In this document: piece by piece, positions 32,665-45,011 of the stretch | Position numbering within the stretch: the stretch's first letter is position 1 | How the letters are laid out: each line of letters starts with the position of its first letter | From: Agapetus fuscipes | Lineage: Eukaryota > Arthropoda > Insecta > Trichoptera > Glossosomatidae | Length of the DNA stretch: 64,000 nt | NCBI GenBank assembly: GCA_951799405.1 | Contig: OX637333.1 | Span: forward strand, 14,941,960-15,005,959 | Direction: 5' to 3' | Notes under the pieces: model-generated | The model's database searches: none | Seen by the model: the letters and a program-made list of their open reading frames with translations, nothing else | What the model was told of the DNA's origin: nothing | Program-made: the position numbers and the translations under genes

Positions 32665-32972
32665 CGGCCATATGCAAAAATACTCAACAAACGTTTGACT
32701 ATTTTGATCATATCATCAAAGGGTCAAAAACGAGTTGCGGACATATAAAATTTGAATGGGAATGGAAAAAAGGCGAATTTGTTTTATTTTTTAATTACAT
32801 CGCCACTTAATGCTTTTTGCAGTTTTTTTTTGTATTTCGATACGCTTTTCATTTACTTTACTCTGATAATTTTAGAATTCAGTAGAGATCACCAGTTTTT
32901 ATGAAAAAGCTGAAAATCATTAGGGGACACACGCACAAGACAAAAGGTACAAATTTCGACGGCGATACCCTT
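32665..32972 (-). repeat. Repeat Q, copy 2 (inverted)
   Basis: Reverse complement of 24645-24962. It abuts the left end of segmental-duplication copy 2. Confidence 0.85.
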
Positions 32973-32977
32973 ATATT

Positions 32978-33505
32978 AGGTTTCCAAGCTCCCAATGGGC
33001 CTGAATGGAAGGTTGTGAGTTCGAATCCCGGCGGAGCACAAAAAATATTCCATTTATATTTTCAAATTTGCTCTTCGCTGGGTTGAAAAATTCATACACC
33101 TTTACCAATGACCGGTCACCAAAGGTCCATCCAGCTTTACAGCAACTGGGTCTTGCTTGACAACTGGCGCTTTGTAGCGACGACGACCAAGCTCGTAAAA
33201 TGGTCGATCGCTCAATTGGTAGAATGCTTGAATTCCATGCCAAGAGCAAGGGTTCGATCAGCCTTGACAAGAAATGAGAACCAGCCCCCTCGGGAGCTGA
33301 AAAACCCCCACTTCAACTGAAGTGATTGGTGTAAATCTGGCCCCCTTACCTGTAAAAATAAAAAGGTTCGGAATCGCCACATGGGACAACGCAGGCAAGA
33401 AGTTACACAATATGTGTAGCTTAGTTTCGTTCTGTGCTCCACCGAAAATTGAACTTATGACCTTCCGATTATGAGTTGGAAGCGTAACCACTAGACTACA
33501 GACCG
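32978..33505 (+). mobile_element. Composite SINE A-B plus inverted SINE-A head, second copy
   Basis: Duplicate of 26345-26885. The A-to-B junction is at about 33200. The SINE-B B box here is degraded by a short deletion (GGTTCGATCAGCC). Confidence 0.8.
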
Positions 33506-33564
33506 ATCTTTTGCACGCATTTGAAAAAAAATTACGAATTCTAAGATTATAATATTATCAATGA

Positions 33565-34840
33565 ATCTATAACTATAAAGAAGGATGTGTGTATGTATGT
33601 ATGTATGTATGTATGTATGTATGTCCCCTATAGACTCATAAACCGCTCATCCGATTTTGACGAAATTTTCAGGAAACATGTAACATATTCTTAGAACGAA
33701 TCCTGTGAAGTTTGATGGTGATCAAATAAACAGTGGTTCTCAATTCTCGATATTTCAGCAACGAGGTCGGTAAATTTTGAAACCACCCAATAGAAGAAGA
33801 CCATTATATTCAACTACAATACATAATCTTAGTTGCAAATATACATTTACATTAAAGATTCATATAAAATGCATGCTCACAAGTAGACACATGTAAGTTC
33901 ACGCTTACAAATGCTGCATGTGTACCCACTCATAATTTAAAATCCAAATCTAAAATGAACAACCCAGTAACTTTTACTTTACGCCAACTTGAAATGGATG
34001 TTATTCAGCTCCTGAGTGGCTTGACACTCATTTCTTATGAAGGCTGAGTAAGCCTTGCCGGTATTTTATTTTGGGTTTAAAATAAACACTGAAACGGGAA
34101 ATAATTTCTGACAACTTCGGTGGGATTCTAACTCGAGATCTCGGCATGAAATGCAATCTATCTATCTATATCTATAAAGAAGGATGTGTGTATGTATGTA
34201 TGTATGTATGTATGTATGTATGTATGTATGTATGTATGTATGTATGTATGTATGTATGTATGTATGTATGTATGCTCCCTATAGACTCATAAACCGCTCA
34301 TCGGATTTTGACGAAATTTTCAGGAAACATGTAACATATTTTTAGAATGAATCCTGTGAAGTTTGATGTTGATCAAATAAACAATGGTTCTCAATTCTCA
34401 ATATTTCAGCAACGAGGTCGGTAAATTTTGAAACCACCCAATAGAAGAAGACCATTATATTCAACTACAATACATAATCTTAGTTGCAAATATACATTTA
34501 CATTAAAGATTCATATAAAATGCATGCTCACAAGTAGACACATGTAAGTTCACGCTTACAAATGCTGCATGTGTACCTACTCATAATTTAAAATCCAAAT
34601 CTAAAATGAACAACCCAGTAACTTTTACTTTACGCCAACTTGAAATGGATGTTATTCAGCTCCTGAGCGGCTTGACACTCATTTCTTATGAAGGCTGAGT
34701 AAGCCTTGCCGGTATTTTATTTTGGGTTAGAAATAAACACTGAAACGAGAAATAATTTCTGACAACTTCAGTGGGATTCTAACTCGAGATCTCGGCATGG
34801 AATGCAGTTACTCTACCAACTAAGCTATAGACCGGACTTT
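33565..34840 (-). repeat. Tandem pair of ~600-bp units with (TATG)n tracts
   Basis: Each unit starts CTATAAAGAAGGATGTGTG and a TATG microsatellite (33590-33632; 34187-34276, over 20 repeats). It then has CTCATAAACCGCTCAT, an antisense LN1 tail, and an antisense SINE-B part. Unit 2 starts near 34171 and is closely similar to unit 1 throughout, so the pair arose by tandem duplication. Confidence 0.8.
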
Positions 34841-34869
34841 TTACAAATATGGTGGATCGATATCGGTTT

Positions 34870-35361
34870 GGTTAGGGGTAAGCAACCTGCGGCTCACCAG
34901 CCACATGCGGCTCTTTGGGTGTGAAGTTACGGCTCTTTAGCTTCATACGCAAATATAAAAAAACACACAGAATTATACTTCTGATCGAAAAAAACTAAAT
35001 CGTTCTGAATCGATTAACGATCTCTCCGCTACTTGTACTCGCTTTTCACCCCCCACCCTCCCCCCGCCCCATCGACGCTATTTATTGTTGGCAAAAAAAC
35101 ATTTGTGGCTCTTTACAAATCCAAATCCAAAATAAGATATGTATCATTTGAGATTCACATCAAATGCATTCCCATAAATGAACATAAGCCCTGCAACTCT
35201 TGCCGACCTTCCCTGAAACAGGGGCGACATTGGCAAAGTGAACCATTTTTTACAGTATGGGTGGTCAGCCTCATACCAACCTATAAGTCAAGGAAAAACT
35301 TTGAAATTTGTAAATTGTAATTTTTGGCTCTTCCGACTCAAAAGGTTGCCGACCCCTGGCC
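34870..35361. mobile_element. hAT-like non-autonomous element, split by LN1
   Basis: Left end TAGGGGTAAGCAACCTGCGG and right end GGTTGCCGACCCCTG are inverse to each other and resemble CAGGGGTCGGCAACC-type hAT termini. GGCTCTT repeats are near both ends. An antisense LN1 tail (about 35135-35298) interrupts it. No matching 8-bp duplication is visible. Confidence 0.6.
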
Positions 35362-36099
35362 TAGACAAAAGTTCCAAATTAAAAAATGTTATTCAAGTAT
35401 TCCAAGTTGAATTTTAGAAATGTAAGAAAGCTTTTATATCCCGCACTTATAAAAAATACGATAAACGAAAGTTCGTAGGTCACAACTAGAAGACCATATT
35501 GAAATATATTATTATTATTAAAACCTTTTATTGAAACATACTTTTAATTAAAATATACATAATACAGTTGTTTTTTCAAAAAACGCATTTCTGTAAAATT
35601 ATATACTCACCACAAATTTAAAGATCGTTTTTTTCTCGGCGGTTAAACGTCTTTCTTCTATGTGACAATGGTCCAAAGCAACCAAAATAAACAAAATGTT
35701 TGCCTTTTACCTAACCCGGCCGTGCGACTTACAATTTTGTTGTCAATAGAAAATGTTCCGTGTGCACTACCTAAAACTTTCACTTATTGAAATAATGGAT
35801 AGAGCACATTTTAAATGTGGGGAAAAAATGTGAATTCACTTTACCGGGATAAAGACAGGACAGGAAGTCAAAAATTCAACATAAATTAAACACTTTTATG
35901 GAGATAGTTGAAAAAACACTTAAGTGCATCATATTGTATGAAGCATTTTCCCCAACTGCATACGTTTCACAGTGCGGTTACATTGAAAAATATTCCTGAT
36001 TGTTTGGAATACATTTATTTCTTCACTTTGCTCAAAGAGTATAGTGAATTTTATAGATTAGTTCTTTAATTGTATGATTATAAAATTTAATTTATTGTT
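35362..36099. other. Unassigned AT-rich spacer
   Basis: No gene or repeat recognised. Confidence 0.35.
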
Positions 36100-36352
36100 T
36101 ATATTCTTTTCTTGTATAGGTCAATATGCATCTGACCAACTATAAATAGAAAATGGTTCACTCTGCCAATGTCACCCCTGTTTCAGGGAAGGTCAGCAAA
36201 GAGTTGCAGGGTGTATGTTCATTTGAGATTTGGGTTTTTATGTTGTAGGTTCACACGCAGAATGTGCAAGTGTGAACTTATACGTGTCTGCTTGTGGGCA
36301 TGCACTTAATGTGAATTCTAAATGTAACAATTATATCCATGCAACTTAGAAT
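36100..36352 (+). repeat. LN1 3-prime fragment
   Basis: Tail from TTCTTGTATAGGTCAATATG to the terminal TTAGAATAGATTAGA. Confidence 0.75.
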
Positions 36353-36632
36353 AGATTAGATGAGTGACGTTACATAGCCGATTTTTTTAATCTTAAATAT
36401 AAATGGAGCACCGCAATCGATTTTCCCTATGCTTGGCTCTGCTGCTTAACAGTTGTACCTAGACCTTTTTTTTTAGAAAACGTGAAGATTAACCTAGAGA
36501 TAAATTGTGTGAAGCTTGATTCCGATTAGCACACTTTTTTTTTTTTAACCTGTTGTTTCCTCTTTTATCTGTAGAAAAAAATTGATACCACATGCCCAAA
36601 TGGCGTAGTGAAACACGCCGGGTACTGCTAGT
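36353..36632. repeat. Unassigned sequence ending in a repeat-E-like terminus
   Basis: The right end (GCCGGGTACTGCTAGTA) is an inverse of the ACTAGC..CCCGGC type seen at 2071. It marks the right edge of the 3.1-kb insertion in the segmental duplication. Confidence 0.4.
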
Positions 36633-36775
36633 ATTTTAATAAAAATGGAATTCAAGTTTTTACCCGAAGAAATAAGAAATATTATTATGTATTATTGTAT
36701 AACAAGTAGGTAGGTACCTACCTTTTGTAGTATTTTGGCATCCAGTTCTGTGTGTCTCCATACTATAATATTATT

Positions 36776-37762
36776 TTTCTACTCCCATTTGGTAATTTAC
36801 TAATTACAAAACGGCTAACGCAATCACAATGCCATACATTTCTACACCCGTTGCATAATGTTACATTATGCAACCGGTAACCGTGTTAAAATGAACATGT
36901 GCGCATGCGCATTGTCAGAATTGGAACCATTTTTTAATTTCAAATGTCAACCTTGTATGGGGGTATGAAGACCTGTCAATCCAAGATGGCCGCAAGCGAT
37001 CAGCTGATTAGGCTTCATACAATATTAGTGATATTCGGTAGGTAGGAATTACCGTGGTGATGAGACTTTCAGCCCTGTTCAGATGAAAATAAATAAGTAT
37101 ATTTTATGTGTAGAGTCAAATAAAAATTGTTAATAGTGCTAAAATTTATCGAATTTATTTATCGGATTGCTCCAAATAAAGCTTTCCTTTTTTCAATGGA
37201 AAATAAAAGGCTTGAAAGGAAAACAATACAAAAAATTTCACCGCAAAAAATAAACAAACTCAAAAAGTTACTTGGTTAATAGGTGAGTATGAGGTTGATC
37301 ACCGATGCTGTACAAATTTGGTTCACCTGCCAATACAACAGCTGCAGGGCATATGTTTATTTGAGTTTTGGGTTTGAATGTTTAAGCTTATATGCAGGAT
37401 GTAAAAGCGCGACCTTATACATATGTGTCGGCTTGTGGGCATGAATTCAATATGAAACCTAAATATAATATATTTTTACAACTTAGGTTAGATTAGATAA
37501 TCGAAGGGAATGATAAATCACACGTTTTGACAAAGGTAAGGTTTTAATTACTTCAAATGGACGAGTACATTATAATGACTATTATTCACTATTTTGTTAA
37601 TTCTCTCATGGTCGTAGAAAAAGTATTGTATGCCACTGCACGTAATTAGTCTTTTAACACTCGTGCTTTCTATTGTGCCATTCGGCTGCGCCTCATGGCA
37701 CAAACTAGCACTCGTGTTAAAAAGACTATCATTACTTGGCAGTGGCATAAATAACTATTGTG
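36776..37762. other. 1-kb insertion in the segmental duplication
   Basis: Absent from copy 1. It contains an LN1 tail at 37262-37495 (plus). It also has an imperfect inverted repeat at about 37617-37750 (GTGCCATTC and GCCACTGC-type arms around CACTCGTG). No coding frame was recognised. Confidence 0.5.
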
Positions 37763-37964
37763 ATGCAGGTGTTCAACTATTTAAGTAGGGCTGTCAAAAA
37801 TATATTGTCTTCATGCGTAAAATTAATTTAAAAATATTTTTTCGTTACTGTGGCTTAGCTTAAAATCTATAATCTATAAAGCCCTATTGCCATTTAAGTG
37901 CGACACATATTAAATGCATAACCTCACATGTTGTACAATAATAGTAAAAAATATAATATTAGGA

Positions 37965-38250
37965 TGATTTATTCGATGAGCGCTGTTTTTGTGTGAATCA
38001 CACCCTCCCTCCCTCGAGCCCTCTGCGAGCTTGGTCGTCGCTGTAGAAAGCTCCAATTCTCATGCAAGACCCAGTTGTTGAAAGGCCGGATCGATTTATT
38101 GTGACCGACCTTTGACAGAGACAGATTAATTTTGCAACCCAACGAAGCGCAAATTTTAAAAATGATATCTTTTTTTGTGCTCCGCCGGAATTCGAACCCA
38201 CTTTTTTCCAATCTGGATTCAAAGTTGTGACCACTAGAATGCGGACCGGT
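37965..38250 (-). mobile_element. SINE-A copy in the duplication
   Basis: Counterpart of 27290-27583; antisense B box GAATTCGAACCCA at about 38189. Confidence 0.8.
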
Positions 38251-38694
38251 GTGCCTTTTTATGTGTAGGTTCCTACAAAATAAATCAAATCTCACATGAA
38301 CATGAACTTAGCAACTCTTAACGCCGTGTTTTGAAATCGGGGTGGCAATTGCAAAAGTGAACCAAGTTTGTTTCAGTATGGGGGTCAGCCTCATACCAAA
38401 CAACTAGTAAAGATTAATAGATAAAGGCATTATTTTCTCTAAACTTACTCATTTGATCTCTCTTTAAATAATATTAATTTATGTTGACAGACTGCATTTG
38501 CGTCAACCCTTGTGAGTGATAAAAAATATGTGCATGTGTCGCCGCTACACAAACGTGTAGCGGCGAAAAAACATTTCACACTGCAATGTTTTTTTTTGTA
38601 TATTGATGGGATAGCTCCAAAACTTAATATATACATTTTGTATTATTTTCAAAACAATTCAAAGATTTCAAAATAAAATTGACAGTTAATTGTG

Positions 38695-39715
38695 ACAGGT
38701 TTGTAGTTCAGTAGTAACACTTCGAACTCTGAATGGAAGGTTGTGGGTTCGATTCCCGGTGGAGCAAAAAAAAAACATCTATATTTTCAAATTTGCTCGG
38801 CTGGGTTGAAAATTCATAAACCTTGACCAAAGAACGGTCATCAAAACGTACACTTAATAATAAAGAGCAATAACTCAAAAAATAAGAATGTTGGGAAATC
38901 ACGTTTGAAGTTCAGACAGCCAGTACAACTTGTATGGGATGAAAAAGGCGACCGATTTTTTATCTCGGTCATATTCGTCCAAATTTAACGGCTGTCGCAT
39001 TCTACCTATTCTTCTCGCATTGTTCTTGCGTTTTATTATAAAATCTCGACTTTCCCAATTTTTGAGTTATTGCTCTGTATTATTAAACGTGCGAAAAGGT
39101 CTAGGCATTGTGGGGCAATGCCCTACCTTGAAATCACAATGCCCTACCTTAAAAATACCAAAAACTAAGACAAATTATTATAATTAAATTGTTTGTTCAT
39201 AGCTTGAGATAAAAAAAATGTAGAAATTAACCAAACTTTACGCAGATCAGTTTAAACAAAATCAGTTGATCTGAACGAAGTTCTTCGCATTTTTAATAAC
39301 ATGGGGAATCGTAAAACTCAGATGTTTTAAATATTTTTATTATTATGTTAATGGAGAGATTTCACATTTTTTTTAAATATTTCTTTTATTAAATATTTTT
39401 GGCTAACCAAATAATTTGTACTTACGTGATTTTTTTTTCAAAATTCTCATTACTTTATTATTTTGTGGGAAAACAAAAAATCACCATGTACATCACTGAC
39501 CCGTGCTTCGAGGGCAGATATTATGATATTTTTTTTACTTCCGCCCTACTTGTAACCAATGCTGCCCTACATCAAATTCGACTCTAGCTACAGCCCTGTC
39601 CAGCCTTACAGCAACTGGGTCTTTCTTGAGAATTGGCGCTTTCTAGAGCGACGACCAAGCTCGCAGAGGGCTCTTGAGGTGTGATACACCTAAAAACAGC
39701 GCTCACCAAATAAAT
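38695..39715 (+). mobile_element. SINE-A copy split by M1 and M2, second copy
   Basis: Counterpart of 28022-29045. M1 lies at about 38847-39093 and M2 at about 39103-39592. Confidence 0.75.
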
Positions 39716-40079
39716 CAGCCTATTTTTTATTTTTTTAAATAACATCGATTTGGAGCTCCCTACGTTTGACAGTATGCCACAGACCGGATAGCAGACAGAG
39801 TGCAAAATATCTATGTATTGGTAGGGTCTGGTCGTCTTAGTGTGGAATTGTAGAAAGAATATGATTATTTTAGTTAGCACATCTGCCGGAACACAGTCAA
39901 AGTTAAACATTATAAAAAAGTGCTGACCTTATTTAGTTACGACATTTATCAACAGATTACAACAACAACAACAACAGCAACTTTTTGCAACTCCACAAAG
40001 GGAGGTGAGGGACCCTCAAATTTTTAGGTAACGGTTAATTTATGTACTTTTCCTGTGCAAGGTACTTATACTAGTACAA

Positions 40080-40248
40080 CTAAGTTTCACATATAGTGCA
40101 ACTTCTTCCTTACATGCTCCCCAAAGGATTCACATGCAGAGTGTCAAACCTTTTTATTTCTACAGGTAAGAGGGTCAGCCTTGCACCAATCACTTCAGTT
40201 GAAGTGGGGGTTTCCTATTATCCGAGAGGGTTGGTTCCCATCTATATT
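40080..40248 (-). mobile_element. SINE-B copy truncated by a minisatellite
   Basis: Antisense SINE-B reads from its 3-prime end to GAGAGGGTTGGTTCCCAT. At that point the 22-bp tandem repeat takes over. Confidence 0.75.
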
Positions 40249-41039
40249 GAGGGCTGTTCCCATCTATATTGAGGGCTGTTCCCATCTATATTGAGGGCTG
40301 TTCCCATCTATATTGAGGGCTGTTCCCATCTATATTGAGGGCTGTTCCCATCTATATTGAGGGCTGTTCCCATCTATATTGAGGGCTGTTCCCATCTATA
40401 TTGAGGGCTGTTCCCATCTATATTGAGGGCTGTTCCCATCTATATTGAGGGCTGTTCCCATCTATATTGAGGGCTGTTCTCATCTATATTGAGGGCTGTT
40501 CCCATCTATATTGAGGGCTGTTCCCATCTATATTTAGGGCTGTTCCCATCTATATTGAGGGCTGTTCCCATCTATATTGAGGGCTGTTCCCATCTATATT
40601 GAGGGCTGTTCCCATCTATATTGAGGGCTGTTCCCATCTATATTGAGGGCTGTTCCCATCTATATTGAGGGCTGTTCCCATCTATATTGAGGGCTGTTCC
40701 CATCTATATTGAGGGCTGTTCCCATCTATATTGAGGGCTGTTCCCATCTATATTGAGGGCTGTTCCCATCTATATTGAGGGCTGTTCTCATCTATATTGA
40801 GGGCTGTTCCCATCTATATTGAGGGCTGTTCCCATCTATATTGAGGGCTGTTCTCATCTATATTGAGGGCTGTTCCCATCTATATTGAGGGCTGTTCCCA
40901 TCTATATTGAGGGCTGTTCTCATCTATATTGAGGGCTGTTCCCATCTATATTGAGGGCTGTTCCCATCTATATTGAGGGCTGTTCCCATCTATATTGAGG
41001 GCTGTTCTCATCTATATTGAGGCTGTTCTCATCTATATT
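40249..41039. repeat. 22-bp minisatellite, 36 units
   Basis: The unit GAGGGCTGTTCCCATCTATATT repeats about 36 times with very few variants. Some units have TTCTCAT for TTCCCAT, one has TTTAG, and the last is 1 bp short. The first part of the unit matches the SINE-B bases immediately before the array. Confidence 0.95.
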
Positions 41040-41045
41040 GAGTAA

Positions 41046-42005
41046 GGCCCGGTAGTTTCATCGTTAGCATATGCGCCTAATAGCATAAAAATGACTTACT
41101 ATAGCTTAAAATCTTAAAAACGGTATTTTGAAATATGCTTTAGCAAGAAAATAGTCTAATAGCAACAATATTTTTGCTAGCCAATCTTGGGGAGCATACG
41201 TTTTATGCTTTAGCTAATTCCAATATGGCGTCTTTTCTCATCTGTTATTTACAGCGGCTTTGTAGTTTTGAGTCGAATTTTAGCAATTATTCCCTTAGGA
41301 AACACACAATATTTACTTCAATTTTGTCATGGAAAGCAACGGGTCAGATTTCGAAAGAATTACTGATTATGTTTGCAGGCGCAAATCGAAAATATTTCGT
41401 CTCCCTCAATGTCTCCAGTATTTGGTAGGAAAGCGGAAGAATTCACTCGGCACAACGTTTGAAATTATTGGCAAGCAAATCACAACGGATTTATGAACCT
41501 ATCTACAACACTATAATAATCTATAATCTAAGTTGCAAGGATATATTCATTTAAAGCTCTCAGATGTATGCCCACAAATCAACAAGTGTAGTTCGCGCTT
41601 ACAAATGCTGAATGTGTACTTACAAATAAAATCCAAACCTCAAATGAACATAAGCCCCACAACTTTTGCCGACCTTCCCTGAAACAGGGGTGACATTGGC
41701 AAAGTGAACCATTTTTTACAGTATGGGTGGTCAGCCTCATACCAACCTATAAGTCAAGGAATATGAATAATAAATTACATTTACTTAAATATAAAAAGAA
41801 CAAAACCTTACAAAGAAATCTATACAAAAAAAGTCAAAAATTTCCTATGCAAAAAATGTAGTAAATGAATAGGTACACCAACATTAGAAATCAACATTGC
41901 AGATTACAACACAGCTTGTAAAATCCATTTTTAAATGCCTCACTATCAATATTTAATCATAAATTATCACAGGGCGCCATCCTTGTTGGTGCTGGACGTC
42001 AATAT
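41046..42005 (+). mobile_element. Element X copy 2, left part, with LN1 insertion
   Basis: It matches 418-1015 after a TAA at 41043-41045 and is interrupted at 41512-41904. It diverges from copy 1 near GACGTCAATATG. Its right terminus is missing. Confidence 0.75.
41512..41904 (-). mobile_element. LN1 3-prime insertion with TACAACAC duplication
   Basis: Flanked by TACAACAC at 41504-41511 and 41905-41912. The uninterrupted copy of element X has one TACAACAC at about 873-880. In sense orientation the insertion starts ATCTGCAATG, just before the LN1 stop codon, and ends in the LN1 tail. It is a clean 5-prime-truncated retrotransposition. Confidence 0.9.
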
Positions 42006-43570
42006 GTCCATCTGAGACTTGTGAAAACAACAGCCTCCAGGGCTGCTATTCCCATTTGACCCATAGACAATAATCTTCTAGAATTTACGAAAATATGTCA
42101 AAAAAGCCATAAACGGTATTCCACAAGGTCTCACCTCGATTCTTGTCATTAGAGAGGAATCATGAGCCATTTTGCCGGTGAGTTGCATCTCGAGCGCTCA
42201 AAATGTATGAAGATCTATGTTACGGAGGTTATGTTGCAAAGATTTTGAGAAGTTTTTATTTTTTAAAAGGCGAAATGTTATTCCTCCGTAAAATAACATA
42301 TCATAATATTAAGAAGTACTTCAGTATCATATTTTTAATTTAGAATTCGTGGTTTTAAGGTGAAAAACTTGGTCGATGAAAGCATTATAAGTACTTTTAT
42401 TGCAATTCCAATGCAACGTTATTTAACACGATAATAATATCAGAAAATTATAACATTGTCCAAAATACGTAAATAATAATATTATTTTAAATTCCCAGCT
42501 GACTTTTGCGAGAGCGAATAAAAATATATGATTTAGAGTGAGACAGCATGATCAAAAGCAACGTTGTCAAATCGTTTTGATAGAATCGTATTAGACAGAA
42601 ACACTTGCATTGCAGAATACGAGGCGGCCATTTTTTGTGAATCTTGATTTCGGGGACTCGAGATTTTTGTGAAAATTGGGAATAGCTATCCAGAGATAGC
42701 CCCCTATGCTGTAAACAAAAACCAATTCCTAAATGTAGGGAAAATAAAAAACACATTTCCGAAGGTTTTGTCTATGGTAGGGGGGGCTAAAAAAAAGCGC
42801 GAAATCAATTAATAGGGTATTTGCACTTTTTTATTTTATTTCATAAAATGGTAGGCTTTATTTTTTAAAAATAATTATAAAAAATTATAAAAAACACAGA
42901 GTTTTATTTTCACAAATTGAGTATTTATTTCAACCTCAAGTACTTTCGACTTATTCACGTCATTATCAAGAGGATACTTTTATTTTTTCTATTTATTTTT
43001 TAAAATGCATTTGCGTTTTCAAAAAAATTATATGTGCCTTAGTTTTTAAATTATAGCTCTTTAAAATTCGCGTATTTTCCATTTCCGCTAAAACAGGTCA
43101 TTGCTTTATTCGGGCGGATATGACGTCAGATCTTCGGAGTTTAGGTGTCAAATGACCCAGGTATAGTCGGTTTGACAGCGACGTTTGTCGTCAAAATGAC
43201 GACACACGTCCCTAACCGTTTACATTGCTTTTTTGGCGGGTTGTAAATTCTCTGCATTTTATTTTTCAAAATTATCAATGACATCTTTATTTTTACTACT
43301 TTAAAAATATATGGTTGTGATCCTTGAAATGTACTCTACACAACCATATTATTTTCAACCGTTTTCTCTACCACTGCAACTTCCCTATTCAAAAGCATTC
43401 TTATAAAATGTATTTATACGGAATATAGCCGGAAAATAATACACGAAAATGATACGTGACGTCCACATTTGAACAAGCTGAACAATATTGTGTCATCACT
43501 CGGCCGGGTTGCTAGGAAAAAAGCATACAGGTATTTTGTTATTGGTTATTTACTTGACTTATGTTTTAGT
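42006..43570. other. Unassigned AT-rich sequence
   Basis: No convincing coding frame. TGACGTCAGAT and CGTCAAAATGACGACAC near 43110-43205 faintly recall 22530-22800. I would not call a shared element without alignment. Confidence 0.35.
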
Positions 43571-43573
43571 TGA

Positions 43574-44100
43574 TATTTTTTTCACCAAGAAGATGCAAGA
43601 AGGGCAAAATTTATTATAAATAGGAATAATACTTAAGTAATCACCTACAAAATATAATAATTTGAAAAAAATTATATGGGCACAACCCCCTCAAATTGAC
43701 TGCCTCCGTTATCAAAATGTACCTACCGAAAAATCGCAATTTTCATACAAACTGTGCAGCTTTAGATATTTTTTTCACCAAGAAGATGCAAGAAGGGCAA
43801 AATTTATTATTAAAAGGAATAATACTTATGTAATTACCTACAAAATATAATAATTTGAAACAAATTCTATGGGCACAACCCCCTCCAATTGACTGCCTCC
43901 TTTATCAAAATGTACCTACCAAAGAGTCGCAATTTTCATACAAACTGTGCAGCTTTAGATATTTTTTTCACCAAGAAGATGCAAGAAGGGCAAAATTTAT
44001 TATTAATAGGAATAATACTTATGTAATTACCTACAAAATATAATAATTTGAAAAAAATTCTATGGGCACAACCCCCTCAAATTGACTGCCTCTTTTATCG
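43574..44100 (+). repeat. 193-bp tandem repeat, 2.7 units
   Basis: Units start TATTTTTTTCACCAAGAAGA at about 43574, 43766 and 43959. The 62-codon frames at 43662 and 43855 are the same repeat read twice and are not evidence for a gene. Confidence 0.85.
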
Positions 44101-44282
44101 AATGGACCGAATTTACTGTTCTTAAGATGTATGAAATTTAAATTTCCCGCCATTCATCCACAGGAGTATTAACTGCTTTTCCGGGATAATTATGGATGGC
44201 GGCAATTTTAAATTGGTCGTTGCTTGGACATTTATGTGTGTATTGAGCGCTTACTCCATAAGTTAAATCATATTTATCTTAT

Positions 44283-44588
44283 CTAAGTTGCAATGTAATG
44301 TCACATTAGGGATTCACATTACATGCATTTTCACAAGCAGACACGTACAAGTTCGCGTTTGCGCATGCCGCATGTGAACTTACAATATAGAAACTATGTC
44401 TCAAATGGACATACTCCCTGCAACTCTTGCCGACCTTCCCTGAAAAAGGTGAACCATTCACAAAGTGAACCATTTTTTACAGTATGGGTGGTCAGCCTCA
44501 TACCGCCCTTTAGAAAGATAACAAATAATGAGTAACGTTTAAGAGTCATAACCTTGTTCATACAAGCCCTCCTTTTATTATGACGCAA
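44283..44588 (-). mobile_element. LN1 3-prime end with internal deletion
   Basis: On the minus strand the LN1 C-terminal codons (HNKRRACMNKVMTL) pass within a few bases into the tail (GGTATGAGGCTGACCACCCA). The last codons and spacer are therefore deleted. Confidence 0.8.
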
Positions 44589-45010
44589 CGCAACTGAGCT
44601 GCACAGATAGTGTAACTCCTTGCCGAGTTATACCCGAAGGGGTCGCATATGGCGAGTGAATCTATTTATTTTTACAGGTAAGGGGGCCGGCCTTACGCCA
44701 ACCGCTTCATTGAAGCGGGGGGTTTCCCAGCTCCCGAGGGGGCTGGTACTCATTTCTTGTGAAGGTAAGTAAACCTTGCCGGTTTTTCATTATGGGGTTT
44801 GAAATAAACATCGAAATAGGACATCATTTTTGACACCATCGGTGGGATTCGAACCCGAACTCATCGGGTAGAATGCGAGCACCCTACCAACTAAGCTATT
44901 GACTGATTCTGGACATAAATATGTTTTATTTTGAAATAGACACCGAAGCCGGACATCATTTTTGACACTCTCAATGGAGATCGAACCCTTGCTCTCGGCA
45001 TGGAATCTTA
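44589..45010 (-). mobile_element. SINE-B copy and adjoining SINE-B head fragment
   Basis: A near-complete antisense SINE-B spans 44589-44915 (B box GGGATTCGAACCC at about 44853). A second antisense head fragment follows (GAGATCGAACCCTTG, 44985-45000). Confidence 0.8.
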
Positions 45011-45011
45011 T

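Larger units (their letters stand above)
32978..39868 (+). repeat. Segmental duplication, copy 2 (with two insertions)
   Basis: Its pieces match copy 1: 32978-33564 (26345-26930), 36633-36775 (26931-27085) and 37763-39868 (27090-29190). Insertions of about 3.1 and 1.0 kb separate them. Confidence 0.85.

Noticed and set aside
40249..41039. Regular 22-bp repeat array that might suggest CRISPR
   Set aside because: Units are directly abutting with no unique spacers, and the host is a eukaryote. It is a minisatellite.
43662..44043. Two similar 62-codon proteins
   Set aside because: They are the same frame in two units of a 193-bp tandem repeat.
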